Part shown: positions 1-8,935 of the stretch, in pieces
Position numbering within the stretch: position 1 is the first letter of the stretch
Layout: the number at the start of each line of letters is the position of its first letter
NCBI RefSeq assembly: GCF_900107255.1
Contig: NZ_FNPH01000004.1
Location: 124,001-188,000 of the forward strand
Source of the DNA: Micromonospora pattaloongensis
GTDB taxonomy: Bacteria; Actinomycetota; Actinomycetes; Mycobacteriales; Micromonosporaceae
Length of the DNA: 64,000 nucleotides
Reading direction: 5' to 3'
Notes under the pieces: generated by a model
Databases searched by the model: none
Seen by the model: the letters and a program-made list of their open reading frames with translations, nothing else
What the model was told of the DNA's origin: nothing
Position numbers and translations under genes: made by a program

Positions 1-37
1 GATGGGCAAGATGCGCCGCATCGTCGACGGGCGGTGA
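1..37 (+). CDS. C-terminal end of a truncated gene, possibly phenylacetate-CoA ligase
   Basis: Only the last 11 codons and a TGA (35-37) are inside the window, read in the frame that begins at base 2. They give the residues MGKMRRIVDGR. A basic Gly-Lys-Met-Arg-Arg end resembles the C-terminal catalytic-lysine region of adenylate-forming CoA ligases, including PaaK. The gene converges on a PaaI-type thioesterase that ends 7 bases away, which would fit a phenylacetate pair. Too little is visible to be sure that this is a real gene end; the function is inference. Confidence 0.35.
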   Translation, partial: MGKMRRIVDGR

Positions 38-43
38 CCGCCG

Positions 44-457
44 CTACCGCTGCTCGATCACCCGGCTGCGGCCGCGGAACTCCGCGACCACCTCGTCGCC
101 GCGCAGCACCGTGACGTCGTAGATGCCGCTGCGGCCGTACCGGGTCCGCTCCTCGGCGCGCGCCTCCAGCACGTCACCCTCGCGCACCGGCCGGACGAAC
201 GTGATGTCGGCCCCGGCCGCCACCGTCACCGGGCCGTAGCTGTTGCAGGCGAAGGCGAAGGCGCTGTCGGCGAGCAGGAACAGGTAGCCGCCGTGCGCTA
301 TCGCGTGGCCGTTGACCATATGGGACGTGACCCGCATCCGCGCCACCGCGCGTCCGTCGCCCGCCGAGACCAGGTCGATGCCGAGTCCCCGCGACGCGGC
401 GTCGGCGTCGTACATCCGCTGCGTGGCGTCCGCGCTCTCCGGTGCCGACTGCGGCAT
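44..457 (-). CDS. paaI: PaaI-type hotdog-fold acyl-CoA thioesterase
   Basis: Protein of 137 aa, a normal length for a single hotdog domain. The motif VNGHAIAHGGYLFLLADSAF at about residues 48-67 carries the Asn, His-Gly-Gly and Asp of the PaaI family active site, followed by the strands ADITFVRPVREGD and the C-terminal sheet. PaaI hydrolyses ring-hydroxylated phenylacetyl-CoA esters and is thought to rescue CoA when the phenylacetate pathway stalls; it acts as a cytoplasmic oligomer. The neighbouring gene end at 1-37 may be its ligase. A more general aryl/acyl-CoA thioesterase is the main alternative. Confidence 0.85.
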   Translation of the reverse strand: MPQSAPESADATQRMYDADAASRGLGIDLVSAGDGRAVARMRVTSHMVNGHAIAHGGYLFLLADSAFAFACNSYGPVTVAAGADITFVRPVREGDVLEARAEERTRYGRSGIYDVTVLRGDEVVAEFRGRSRVIEQR

Positions 458-607
458 GGCGTCCCCACTTTCGTTCCAGGCGTGCCTGGCTGGGACGGTA
501 GCCGACGGCGCTTCCCCGGCGTCCGGCGCGGTCGGGCGCCGACGGCGCCGAGGTTCCCGTGCTGGTGCCGATCAGCTTCGCCGGCCGGTCGCCCCCCCCC
601 GGCCGGC

Positions 608-661
608 CACGAGAGGTTGAGCGTCCACGAAAGGCTGAGCGTCCACGAAAGACGGATGACG
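608..661. repeat. Tandem 18-bp direct repeats upstream of the X-Pro peptidase gene
   Basis: Two near-identical 18-bp units (608-625 and 626-643, differing at two positions; consensus CACGARAGGYTGAGCGTC) are followed by a degraded third (644-661). They end about 60 bp before the start codon at 723. The spacing is close to two helical turns, so binding sites for one regulator are plausible. The remaining bases between 458 and 722 show no gene. Confidence 0.6.
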
Positions 662-722
662 ATCGACGCGCGTATCGCGGTAGCGTGTCCGAACCCCTGA
701 ACCATCGTCGAAGGAGGTGTCC

Positions 723-2597
723 ATGCGCCAACCGCGCCGCATGGCCCTGTTCACCGCCGCGTTCACCGGCGCGGCGCTGCTGGCCCCGCCGGGCTCGCCC
801 GCGTCGGCCCGGCCCGACACCCCACCGGGCATCGTGGTGCAGGACGGGATGACGCAGCCGATCTACTCGTTCGCCGACGCGATCGAGGAACGGGTGTACG
901 TGGAGACGCCGCTGGACACGGACAACGACGGCCGGCGGGACCGCGTCGCCATCGACGTCTCCCGACCGCGCGAGACGGCGACCGCCGGGCTGAAGGTGCC
1001 GGTCATCTTCGAGCACAGCCCCTACCGGAAGGGCGTCTGGGGCGACGTGCCGTACCCGAGCGTGCTCGTCGACGAGCTGCCGCAGGCGGGGCGGGGCCAC
1101 GGGCTCGGCGCCCGCTCGCTCGACGTCGCCATCCAGCGCGCCAAGGCCAACCTGCCCGGCTCGCTGGACGACTACTACGTGCCGCGCGGCTACGCGGTGG
1201 TGCTCGGCCAGAGCATCGGCACCGGCGACTCCGATGGCTGCCCGACCAGCGGCGACCGCGCCGAGACGCTCGGCACCAAGGCGGTCATCGACTGGCTCAA
1301 CGGGCGCGCGAAGGGCTTCACCGCGACGGGGGAGCCGGTCACCGCGGGCTGGACCACCGGCGCGGTGGGCATGACCGGGGTGTCGTACAACGGCACGCTG
1401 CCGAACATGGTGGCGACCACCGGGGTGGCGGGGCTGAAGACGATCATCCCGGTCTCGGCGATCAGCAGCTGGTACGACTACTACCGCGCCAACGGGCTGG
1501 TCGTCGCGCCCGGCACGTACCAGGGCGAGGACGCGGACGTGCTGGCGAAGTTCACCGCGGGTCAGGCACGGGCGGAGGGCCCGTGCGCAGACGAGATCGC
1601 GCGGATCACCGAGGAGCAGGACCGGGTCACCGGCGACTACACGCGGTTCTGGCGGGAGCGGGACTACCGGCCGGACGCGCGCAACGTGCGGGCCAGCGTC
1701 TTCGTGGTGCACGGGCTCAACGACTGGAACGTCAAGCCGGAGAACTTCGCCGGCTGGTGGGACCAGCTCGCCCGCTTCGACGTTCCGCGCAAGATCTGGC
1801 TGCACCAGGGCGGGCACGGCGGCCCGGGCGCCGCGGCGACCGTGACGTTGCCGGACGGGCGGAGCTGGACGTACCGGCAGACCGAGAACCGCTGGTTCGA
1901 CTACTGGCTGTGGAACGTCCGCAACGGAATCATGGACGAGCCGACGGCGGTGGTGCAGCGCGAGGATCGTGCCTACACGACGTACGCGAACTGGCCCGAC
2001 CCGGCGGCGCGGGTGGTGCCGCTGCGGCTGACCGCCGCCGACGCCACCGCGCCCGGCGGCCTCACCGCGGACCGCGCCCGGCCCAGCCGCGTCACCCAGG
2101 GCTTCGTCGACGCGGGGCGGACGATCGGCCCCGACGCGCTGGTCGCCGGGCCGGATGAGGCCAGCGCGAACCGGCTCGTCTACCGTACGGCGGCGCTGCC
2201 GGCCGACGTCCGGATGTCCGGGCGCCCGGAGATGCGGCTGCGGATGTCGATCGACAACCGCGCCGACGCGAACCTGACGGTGTACCTCGTCGACTACGGG
2301 CCGGCCGGCTCGACGGGCTCGCCGGTCGTGGTGACGCGCGGCTGGATGGATCCGCAGAACCGGATCAGCGCCGCGCAGGGCCTGCCGCTGAAGCAGGGAA
2401 AGATGTACGACTACCGCTGGACGCTGGAGCCGAAGGACTACGTCTTTTCGGCCGGACACCGCATCGGGGTGGTCGTCTTCTCCAGTGACCAGGAGTACAC
2501 GCTGCTGCCGCTGGACGGCACCCGGCTGACCGTCGCGCCGACCGGGAGCGAGCTGCGGATCCCGATCGTGGGCGGGCGCGTCGCGCTCGGCCTCTGA
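723..2597 (+). CDS. Secreted Xaa-Pro dipeptidyl-peptidase / CocE-NonD family hydrolase
   Basis: Protein of 624 aa of the S15 alpha/beta-hydrolase family. The ATG at 723 is chosen because AAGGAGG (711-717) lies 5 bp upstream; a GTG at 717 overlaps that ribosome site. A signal peptide (basic MRQPRRM, hydrophobic stretch, cleavage around ASA-RP) predicts export. The nucleophile is Ser in TGVSYNG (about residue 221), with Asp in HGLNDWN and His in QGGHGGPG completing the triad; the C-terminal 200 residues form the jelly-roll typical of PepX and cocaine esterase. It should release X-Pro dipeptides from peptides outside the cell; the exact specificity is inferred. It stands alone between tandem repeats and a shared hairpin. 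Confidence 0.85.
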   Translation: MRQPRRMALFTAAFTGAALLAPPGSPASARPDTPPGIVVQDGMTQPIYSFADAIEERVYVETPLDTDNDGRRDRVAIDVSRPRETATAGLKVPVIFEHSPYRKGVWGDVPYPSVLVDELPQAGRGHGLGARSLDVAIQRAKANLPGSLDDYYVPRGYAVVLGQSIGTGDSDGCPTSGDRAETLGTKAVIDWLNGRAKGFTATGEPVTAGWTTGAVGMTGVSYNGTLPNMVATTGVAGLKTIIPVSAISSWYDYYRANGLVVAPGTYQGEDADVLAKFTAGQARAEGPCADEIARITEEQDRVTGDYTRFWRERDYRPDARNVRASVFVVHGLNDWNVKPENFAGWWDQLARFDVPRKIWLHQGGHGGPGAAATVTLPDGRSWTYRQTENRWFDYWLWNVRNGIMDEPTAVVQREDRAYTTYANWPDPAARVVPLRLTAADATAPGGLTADRARPSRVTQGFVDAGRTIGPDALVAGPDEASANRLVYRTAALPADVRMSGRPEMRLRMSIDNRADANLTVYLVDYGPAGSTGSPVVVTRGWMDPQNRISAAQGLPLKQGKMYDYRWTLEPKDYVFSAGHRIGVVVFSSDQEYTLLPLDGTRLTVAPTGSELRIPIVGGRVALGL

Positions 2598-2604
2598 CGT
2601 GGGG

Positions 2605-2650
2605 GGAAGGGCCCCTTCCTATCGCGGAAGCGACAACAAGGGGTCCTTCC
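2605..2650. terminator. Bidirectional hairpin, a copy of a dispersed Micromonospora-type repeat
   Basis: The arm GGAAGGGCCCCTT (2605-2617) pairs with AAGGGGTCCTTCC (2638-2650) across 13 positions with a single G-U, and CTTTCT follows. It lies in the 57 bp between two convergent genes, so it can stop transcription from both sides. The loop and right arm (GCGGAAGCGACAACAAGGGG) recur inside the ABC exporter gene at 39392-39440. Confidence 0.7.
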
Positions 2651-2654
2651 TTTC

Positions 2655-4349
2655 TCATCTCCCGTCGGAGCGCTCGCGGCGGATGGTCACCTTCCGGCCC
2701 TTGATGGTCGCGTCCCGCAGCGCCCCGATCACGTCCTGGGCCGCCGACTCGGGGACCTCCACCAGCGAGAACCGGTCGGCGATCTCGATCGCCCCCACGT
2801 CGCGCCCGTCGAGCGGCGACTCGCCGGCGATCGCCCCCACCAGGTCCTGCGGCCGGATCCCGGCGCTGCGTCCGGCGCCGACGAACAGCCGCGTCATCCC
2901 GCCCGCGGGCGCGCGCCCCCGGCGCCCCTCCCGGCCCTCCCGGCCGTCCCGGCCGGCCGGCCGCCGCGGCCCGCCGTCGCGCCCGGGCCGGAACGTCGCC
3001 TCGGGGATCTCCTCCTCGTCGCCCGGTGGTCCGGACGCCTCGTGCGCCAGCTTGACCGCGGCCAGCGCCACCTCCATCACGTCGAACTCGTCGGTGAGCG
3101 TCTCGACCACCACGCGGTAGCGCTCCAGGTCGTCCTCGAGCAGGCTCTCGTGCAGCGCCCCGCGGGTCAGCTCCAGCCGGCGGGCCCGCAGGTCGGCGAC
3201 GCTCGGCACCTTCTCCACGGGAATGCGTTGCCGCGTCACCCGCTCCACGGTCTTGAGCAGCCGGTGCTCGCGCGGCTCGGCGAGCGTGATCGCGACACCC
3301 TCGCGGCCGGCGCGGCCGACCCGGCCGATGCGGTGCACGTACGTCTCGGGGGAGGAGGGCACCTCGTAGTTGATCACGTGGGTGAGTTGCTCGATGTCGA
3401 GGCCGCGCGCGGCGACGTCGGTGGCGACCAGCAGCTCGTTGGTGCCGCTGCGCAGCCGTGACATCACCCGGTCGCGCTGCTCCTGACTCATCCCGCCGTG
3501 CAGCGCCCCCGCCCGGTAGCCGCGCCCGTTGAGCGCGTCGCTGAGGTAGTCGACCTCCTCGCGGGTGCGGCAGAACACGATGGCCGCCGTGGGGGACTCG
3601 ACGTCCAGCAGCCGGCCGAGCGCCGCCGGCTTGTGCGCCCGTGGCACCACGTACGCGACCTGGCGCACCCGCGGCGCCTCACCGGGGGGCGGCACCTCGC
3701 GGGCGATCTTCACCTCGACCTGGTCGCGCAGGTGGCGGCGGGCCATGCCGTCGATCCGGGGCGGCAGCGTCGCGGAGAAGAGCACCGTCTGCCGCTGCTC
3801 CGGCGTCTGCTCGAGGATCGACTCGATGTCCTCGGCGAAGCCCATGTCGAGCATCTCGTCCGCCTCGTCGAGGATCACCATCTTGAGCTCGTCCAGCCGC
3901 AGCGTGTGCCGGCCGATGTGGTCCAGTGCCCGCCCCGGCGTCGCCACCACCACGTCGACACCGTGTTCGAGCGCCCGCAGCTGCCGGCCGATCGGCTGAC
4001 CGCCGTAGATCGGCACCACCCGGGCGCCGAGTTCCCGCCCGTACCGGTGCATCGCCTCCGAAACCTGCACGGCGAGCTCCCGCGTGGGCACCAGCACCAA
4101 CGCCTGGGGGGAACTCGCGGCGCCGTCGGTCACCATCCGCTGCAGCACCGGCAGCGCGAACGCCGCCGTCTTGCCCGTGCCGGTCGCGGCCTGCCCGAGC
4201 AGATCCCGCCCCTGCAGCAGCGGCGGGATCGCCTCACGCTGGATCGGCGTCGGCTCCTCGTAGCCGAGGGCGGCCAGCGCGTGCAGCAGCTCGGGACGCA
4301 GCGCCAGATCGGCGAAGCTGGTGCCGTCCTCGACGACGGGCGCCGCCAT
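2655..4349 (-). CDS. deaD: DEAD-box ATP-dependent RNA helicase with DbpA-type RNA-binding tail
   Basis: Protein of 564 aa. Conserved motifs appear in order: the Q-motif near PTPIQREA, Walker A AATGTGKT (about 54-61), DEAD (about 161-164), SAT in LFSATLPP, and HRIGRVGRAGREG of motif VI. The last 80 residues (LFVGAGRSAGIRP onward) form the DbpA/CsdA RNA-binding fold, preceded by an Arg/Gly-rich linker. This is the domain order of DeaD/CsdA helicases, which remodel structured RNA during ribosome assembly and mRNA decay and often respond to cold. The ATG at 4349 follows GAGGAGGA; an in-frame start 12 codons upstream would cover that ribosome site and is less likely. Confidence 0.93.
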   Translation of the reverse strand: MAAPVVEDGTSFADLALRPELLHALAALGYEEPTPIQREAIPPLLQGRDLLGQAATGTGKTAAFALPVLQRMVTDGAASSPQALVLVPTRELAVQVSEAMHRYGRELGARVVPIYGGQPIGRQLRALEHGVDVVVATPGRALDHIGRHTLRLDELKMVILDEADEMLDMGFAEDIESILEQTPEQRQTVLFSATLPPRIDGMARRHLRDQVEVKIAREVPPPGEAPRVRQVAYVVPRAHKPAALGRLLDVESPTAAIVFCRTREEVDYLSDALNGRGYRAGALHGGMSQEQRDRVMSRLRSGTNELLVATDVAARGLDIEQLTHVINYEVPSSPETYVHRIGRVGRAGREGVAITLAEPREHRLLKTVERVTRQRIPVEKVPSVADLRARRLELTRGALHESLLEDDLERYRVVVETLTDEFDVMEVALAAVKLAHEASGPPGDEEEIPEATFRPGRDGGPRRPAGRDGREGREGRRGRAPAGGMTRLFVGAGRSAGIRPQDLVGAIAGESPLDGRDVGAIEIADRFSLVEVPESAAQDVIGALRDATIKGRKVTIRRERSDGR

Positions 4350-4437
4350 GATGGTCCTCCTCGCGCTGCGACGGGCTGCTCGCACCGGGACGCGCCGGCC
4401 CGGGCAGCGACCCGGGCACGACGCCGAACGACTGCGG

Positions 4438-5613
4438 CTACGGCTTCAGTACCACCTTCACGCATTCCTCCCGCTTGTTCGTGAAGATGTCGTACCCATG
4501 CGGAGTCTGATCGAGTCCCAGCGTATGGGTGATGATGTAGCTCGGGTCGATCTCGCCCTTGCGGATGCGGTCCAGCAGCGGACGCATGTAGCGCTGCACG
4601 TGACACTGCCCCGAGCGCAGCGTCAGCGAGCGGTTCATGAACGACCCCATCGGGAACTTGTCGATGAAGCCGGCGTAGGCGCCGATCGCCGAGACCACGC
4701 CGCCGTTGGCGCAGCTCAGGATGGCCTCGCGGAGCGCGTGCGGCCGGTCCGTCTCGCTCTTGAGCGCCTGCTTGCCCCGGTCGTACGCCTGCAGCGCCGC
4801 GGACGGGTGGTGCGCCTCCATGCCGACCGCGTCGATGCAGGCGTCCGGGCCCCGTCCGGCGGTCATGTCCCGCAGCGCGTCCATGACGTCGGTCTCCTCG
4901 TAGTTGATCGTCTCCGCGCCGGCCTTCTCGCGCGCCATCCGCAACCGGTACGGGTACCGGTCGATCACGATGACCCGCTCCGCGCCGAGCAGGAACGCGC
5001 TGCACGTGGCGAACTGCCCGACCGGGCCGGCGCCCCAGATCGCGACGATGTCGCCGCGCTGGATGTCGCACATCTCCGCCGCCATGTATCCGGTCGGCAG
5101 TATGTCCGACAGGAACAGCACCTTCTCGTCCGGGATGTCGTCCTCGATCTTCAGGGCGCCGACGTCGGCGAACGGAACCCGGGCGTACTGCGCCTGCCCG
5201 CCGGCATACCCGCCCAGCAGGTGCGAGTACCCGAAGATGCCGGCCGGCGCGTGCCCCATCACGGCCTCGGCGACCGCGGCGTTGGGGTTGGAGTTCTCGC
5301 AGAGCGAGTAGAGGCCGCGTTCGCAGGAGATGCAGTTGCCGCAGGCGATCGGGAACGGGATGACCACCCGGTCGCCGACCCGCAGCCCGTCCCGCGCGCC
5401 GGGGCCGAGCTCCACGACCTCGCCCATGAACTCGTGGCCGAGGATGTCGCCCTTCTTCATCGCGGGGATGAAGCCGTGCAGCAGGTGCAGGTCGGAGCCG
5501 CAGATCGCGGCGGAGGTGATCCGCACGATGGCGTCGCGGGGGTTGAGGATCTGCGGGTCGGGGACGTTCTCCACGGCGACCTGATTCGGCGCCACCCAAC
5601 AGTTGGCCTTCAT
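4438..5613 (-). CDS. Zinc-dependent medium-chain alcohol/formaldehyde-type dehydrogenase
   Basis: Protein of 391 aa. The catalytic zinc ligands are seen in [13 protein letters not shown] and GHEFMGEV, the structural zinc site in [15 protein letters not shown], and the nucleotide-binding glycine motif in [10 protein letters not shown]. The long 'HDPSA-like' insertion region places it near glutathione-independent formaldehyde dehydrogenase and threonine-dehydrogenase-like proteins rather than simple ethanol dehydrogenases. It would oxidise an alcohol or aldehyde with NAD(P) in the cytoplasm; the substrate cannot be read from sequence. The ATG at 5613 follows GAGGAAG. It is 16 bp downstream of the SRPBCC gene on the same strand, so the two are probably co-transcribed. 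Confidence 0.85.
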   Translation of the reverse strand: MKANCWVAPNQVAVENVPDPQILNPRDAIVRITSAAICGSDLHLLHGFIPAMKKGDILGHEFMGEVVELGPGARDGLRVGDRVVIPFPIACGNCISCERGLYSLCENSNPNAAVAEAVMGHAPAGIFGYSHLLGGYAGGQAQYARVPFADVGALKIEDDIPDEKVLFLSDILPTGYMAAEMCDIQRGDIVAIWGAGPVGQFATCSAFLLGAERVIVIDRYPYRLRMAREKAGAETINYEETDVMDALRDMTAGRGPDACIDAVGMEAHHPSAALQAYDRGKQALKSETDRPHALREAILSCANGGVVSAIGAYAGFIDKFPMGSFMNRSLTLRSGQCHVQRYMRPLLDRIRKGEIDPSYIITHTLGLDQTPHGYDIFTNKREECVKVVLKP

Positions 5614-5629
5614 CCGACTTCCTCTCTGC

Positions 5630-6622
5630 TCACCGGTGCATCGCCAGCGGCTGCGCCGGACGCTGCTTCGCCTGTTGCCGAATGGCCGTGCCGTGCGGGC
5701 TGCCGTCGGAGCGGACGACCTCGCCGGTCTCGATGACCTGCTTGAACCGCCGCAGGTCATCGCAGACCTGCTGGCCGGGGTTCTCGCCGAAGATCTTCGC
5801 CATGTTGGCGGTCATCGCGCCGCCCGGCACCGAGTAGCCCAGCTCGATCCGCACCTCGGTGCCGCGTCCGCCGGCCGCGGGCACGAACCGCACGCACCCG
5901 GAGTTCGGCACCTTCGCCCCGTCCACCGAGCGCCACATGATCATTTCGTTCGGGCGGTCGTCCACGATCTCCGCCTCCCAGTCCACCGTCCGGCCGGCGG
6001 GCGCCTTCGCGGTCCAGCGCGACCGACGATCACCGATGACCTGCACCGATTCGAGGTGGTGCATGAAGCGCGGCAGGTTCTGGAAGTCGTGCCAGAACCG
6101 GTAGACCTCGTCGACCCGCCGGTTCACCGTCACCGACGCCTGCACCCGGGTGCCGTCCTTCATCCGCCGGCCCCGCGTCGCGCGCATCGCGGTGTAGAGG
6201 TCGATCATGGTGATGCCGGCGAGCGCGGCCATGGTGTACGTGAGGCGCATCCGCCGCGTGCCGCGCCGGGTCTGCATCGCGCGCCCGCACGCGGTCAGGT
6301 CCATCACGTCACCCGCCACCCGGGTCCACGCCCCCCAGCCGACCCGCCGGCGCGGAATCAGCAGCGCCGCCGCGTGCCCCAGCTCCCGGATCCCCGCCGC
6401 CTGCAGCACCGTCTGCGCCGTGGGCGAGTCGTCGACGCCGCACATCCGGGCGACTCTCGGCCGGGCGGCGAGGGTCGTCACCCCCAATCCGAGACTGCAC
6501 CAGCCCAGGAAGCGGGCCATCGCCTGCGACCGGTCCTGCGCTTCCCGTTCGATGCCGAACGGGTCCTTCATCGAGCGGATGTGGAGCGCTGTGTTCTTGT
6601 GACCCCTGCTTTTTCGACCCAT
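5630..6622 (-). CDS. SRPBCC (START/Bet v1-like) membrane-associated protein
   Basis: Protein of 330 aa. The first half has two or three hydrophobic segments ([46 protein letters not shown]). The second half, from about residue 158, is a polyketide-cyclase/SRPBCC domain ([20 protein letters not shown], then FMHHLESV). Such domains bind hydrophobic ligands. The gene is followed closely by the zinc dehydrogenase, an arrangement that suggests one unit, but no substrate is known. The ATG at 6622 is preferred for its position after GTGAGG; a GTG four codons earlier is possible. Confidence 0.75.
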   Translation of the reverse strand: MGRKSRGHKNTALHIRSMKDPFGIEREAQDRSQAMARFLGWCSLGLGVTTLAARPRVARMCGVDDSPTAQTVLQAAGIRELGHAAALLIPRRRVGWGAWTRVAGDVMDLTACGRAMQTRRGTRRMRLTYTMAALAGITMIDLYTAMRATRGRRMKDGTRVQASVTVNRRVDEVYRFWHDFQNLPRFMHHLESVQVIGDRRSRWTAKAPAGRTVDWEAEIVDDRPNEMIMWRSVDGAKVPNSGCVRFVPAAGGRGTEVRIELGYSVPGGAMTANMAKIFGENPGQQVCDDLRRFKQVIETGEVVRSDGSPHGTAIRQQAKQRPAQPLAMHR

Positions 6623-6729
6623 CCTGATCCTCACCTGTGTTCCGACGGTCGCGGTCGCGCGTCCACGGCGACCGGGTGGTCAAGCCAGCGGGGGGTTGTC
6701 TCACATGCCGGGCGCGGGGCGCCGTGCGC

Positions 6730-7305
6730 TCACTCGCTGCCCTGCTTCTGACGCCAGTCGCGCACCGCGTCGCGGGCCCGGTCGAACACCGCCAGCGGCG
6801 GGCCGGCCACCAGGTTCGCGGTCGCGGACTCGCCGCTGTGCGGGTGCGGCCGGGTGGGGGCCGTCGCCTCGGCGGCGCGCACCGCGCCGGCCATCCGGGT
6901 CAGCTGGTCCTGCGACGCTGTCTGGCGGAGACGGGCGAACTCCTCGGACTCCTCACGGTTGGCGTGCTGCAGCACCTCCTCGCTGAAGGTCTGCAGCTTG
7001 GCGTTGAAGTCCGGGTGGTCGACACCCATGTCGTAGAGGGCGGCCAACTCCCGTTTGGCCTTGTCCTCCTCGTGCTGACGACGCTCGACAACCTGCTCGC
7101 CGGCCTCGATCTTGCGTCGCGCGTACGGATGCACGACCTCTTCCTCGGCCGTCTCGTGCACGGCGAGCAGGTGGACCAGCTGCTCGAACAGTTCGCGCTT
7201 CTGCGCGCCCTGCGGCTCAGTGGCCACCCGGCTGAACAGGGACTTGATCTGGTTGTGCTGGTCGAGCAGGAGCTCCACCACGTCCTGCTTCCCGGCCGTC
7301 GTCAT
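6730..7305 (-). CDS. Hemerythrin HHE cation-binding domain protein
   Basis: Protein of 191 aa. Residues 1-140 form a four-helix bundle with metal-ligand candidates in LDQHNQIK, LLAVHETAEEEVVHPYAR and EEVLQHANREESEEF; the remainder is a low-complexity tail. Hemerythrin-like proteins bind a di-iron centre that senses or carries O2, NO or peroxide. The gene lies between a SRPBCC/dehydrogenase pair and a Ser/Thr kinase, all on the minus strand, which suggests a stress-related role. The start at 7305 follows GGTGGAG. Confidence 0.85.
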   Translation of the reverse strand: MTTAGKQDVVELLLDQHNQIKSLFSRVATEPQGAQKRELFEQLVHLLAVHETAEEEVVHPYARRKIEAGEQVVERRQHEEDKAKRELAALYDMGVDHPDFNAKLQTFSEEVLQHANREESEEFARLRQTASQDQLTRMAGAVRAAEATAPTRPHPHSGESATANLVAGPPLAVFDRARDAVRDWRQKQGSE

Positions 7306-7396
7306 CGGGCTCCACCCTTCGCGTCTGTGTTCTCGACACGGCGGGCTTCCCGGAATCGCGGCGTTTACGCACGCCGAACGCGGGCCGTTGCGGCCG

Positions 7397-8815
7397 TCAG
7401 CCCTCCGCGGCGGCGGTGCCGGGTCGCGCGGTCGGGTTCGTCGTCGCGACCGGCTGGGCCTGGCCGTCCGCCGGGGACGGCGGCGGGCTGTCGGGGCTGC
7501 CGGTGGGCTGGGGTTCGGAGCCGGGTGGGGTGGTCGGGTCGGGGGTCGGAGCCGGGTCGGTCGTCGGCGCGGTGGTCGGGGCGGCGCCGCCGCCGGCCGG
7601 GCGGCGCGTCGGCGCGGAGGTCGGGGACGCGGTCGCGCCGGCGCTGGAGCCGGAGCCGGCGCGCTCACCGGAGGTCTGGGGGGTGTCCCCGCCGGGCATC
7701 CGCACCTGCTTGGCGGTGGGGGCGCTGGGCGCCGGCGTCGCCGGGCCCTGCCGGGTGGGGGCGTTCGCGTCCGGGGTGAACGCGAGCACGGCGGTCAGGC
7801 CGGCGAGGGCGAGCAGCGCCCCGCCCGCGACGCTGACGGCGGTGCGGCGGCGACCGCGGCCGCGGGCGGCCGTGGGGCGCGCCGCGACGGGTGCGCCGAC
7901 GGCGTCCGCCGCGAGCGTCCGGGTCTGGTCGGCGGCGGGCACGGCCGCGCCCGCCGCGGCGGCGGCGAGCGTCACGGTGTCGCCGCGGCCGGCGAGGATC
8001 GCGCGCGCGTCGCGGGCGAGCGCGGCGGCGCTGGGGTAGCGGTCCGCGGGTTCCTTGGCGAGCGCCCGCTCGACCAGGGCCCGCGCGGGTGCCGGGACGT
8101 CCGCCGGGAGCGGCGGCGGCGTGTCGTGCAGGTGCCGGACGGCGACCTCGAGGGGGTTGTCTCCGGGGAACGGCGGATGGCCGGAGAGGCAGTGATAGGC
8201 GACCGCGCCGAGCGCGTAGATGTCGGTCGCGGCCGAGACGGGACGGCCGCGTGCCTGCTCCGGTGCCATGTACAGCGCGGTGCCGACGATCGCGTTCGTC
8301 CCGGTCACGCTGGTCACCGCCGCCGAGCGCGCCACCCCGAAGTCGACCAGCTTCACGGTGCCGTTCGGCTGCACCAGCAGGTTGCTGGGCTTGACGTCGC
8401 GGTGCACGATCCCGCTGCCGTGCGCGGCGTGCAGCGCCCGGGCCGCCTGCGCGACAACCGACATCGCCTCGGGTAGGTCGAGCCGCCCCGCGGTCGCGAT
8501 CCGTCGGGACAGCGGCTCGCCCTCGACGTACTCCATCACCAGGTAGAGCACGTGCTCGCCGTCGGACAGGTCGTCCTCGCCGCAGTCGTACACGTCGACG
8601 ACGCCGGGGTGGCGCAGCGCGGCCATCATCCGGGCCTCGGCGCGGAACCGCGCGGCGAAGTCCGGGTCACGGACGAGGGAGCGGAGCAGCACCTTGACCG
8701 CCACGGTCCGGCCGAGCGCCAGGTCCCTGGCGCGCCACACCTCGCCCATGCCGCCCGTGGCGAGATGCTCCTCCAACCGGTAGCGGTTGCTGACGACTGC
8801 TCCTGAACCCAACAC
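7397..8815 (-). CDS. PknB-like membrane Ser/Thr protein kinase
   Basis: Protein of 472 aa. The kinase domain spans about residues 12-270, with a glycine loop ATGGMGEV, the ATP lysine K41, the catalytic loop HRDVKPSNLL (Asp140), DFG at 158-160 and the APE-like APEQARG. A single membrane helix follows at roughly 335-358. The outer segment of about 110 residues is only Pro/Thr/Ser-rich, with no PASTA repeats, so any external signal is unknown. The GTG start at 8815 is preceded by AAGGA at 7 bp. No phosphatase or FHA partner is adjacent. Confidence 0.9.
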   Translation of the reverse strand: MLGSGAVVSNRYRLEEHLATGGMGEVWRARDLALGRTVAVKVLLRSLVRDPDFAARFRAEARMMAALRHPGVVDVYDCGEDDLSDGEHVLYLVMEYVEGEPLSRRIATAGRLDLPEAMSVVAQAARALHAAHGSGIVHRDVKPSNLLVQPNGTVKLVDFGVARSAAVTSVTGTNAIVGTALYMAPEQARGRPVSAATDIYALGAVAYHCLSGHPPFPGDNPLEVAVRHLHDTPPPLPADVPAPARALVERALAKEPADRYPSAAALARDARAILAGRGDTVTLAAAAAGAAVPAADQTRTLAADAVGAPVAARPTAARGRGRRRTAVSVAGGALLALAGLTAVLAFTPDANAPTRQGPATPAPSAPTAKQVRMPGGDTPQTSGERAGSGSSAGATASPTSAPTRRPAGGGAAPTTAPTTDPAPTPDPTTPPGSEPQPTGSPDSPPPSPADGQAQPVATTNPTARPGTAAAEG

Positions 8816-8894
8816 AGCGCAATCCTTACCCAGGGGCGAATGCGGCTACGCCGGTGGGGCCCGTCACCGCTTCTTCAGAAGGTGAAGCTGACTA

Positions 8895-8925
8895 CCGGCC
8901 CGGCCGCTCGCGGCGGCCGGGCCGG
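8895..8925 (-). terminator. Hairpin terminator of the betaine operon
   Basis: A perfect 13-bp stem (8895-8907 with 8913-8925, CCGGCCCGGCCGC and its complement) with a 5-base loop begins 10 bp beyond the stop codon of the binding-protein gene. There is no T tract, as is usual in this GC range. Confidence 0.65.
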
Positions 8926-8935
8926 GTGTCGTCGT

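Noticed and set aside
174-2459. Long minus-strand open frame across the secreted peptidase
   Set aside because: Its composition is rich in Arg, Val and His with no family motif, while the plus strand encodes a clear signal peptide and catalytic triad.
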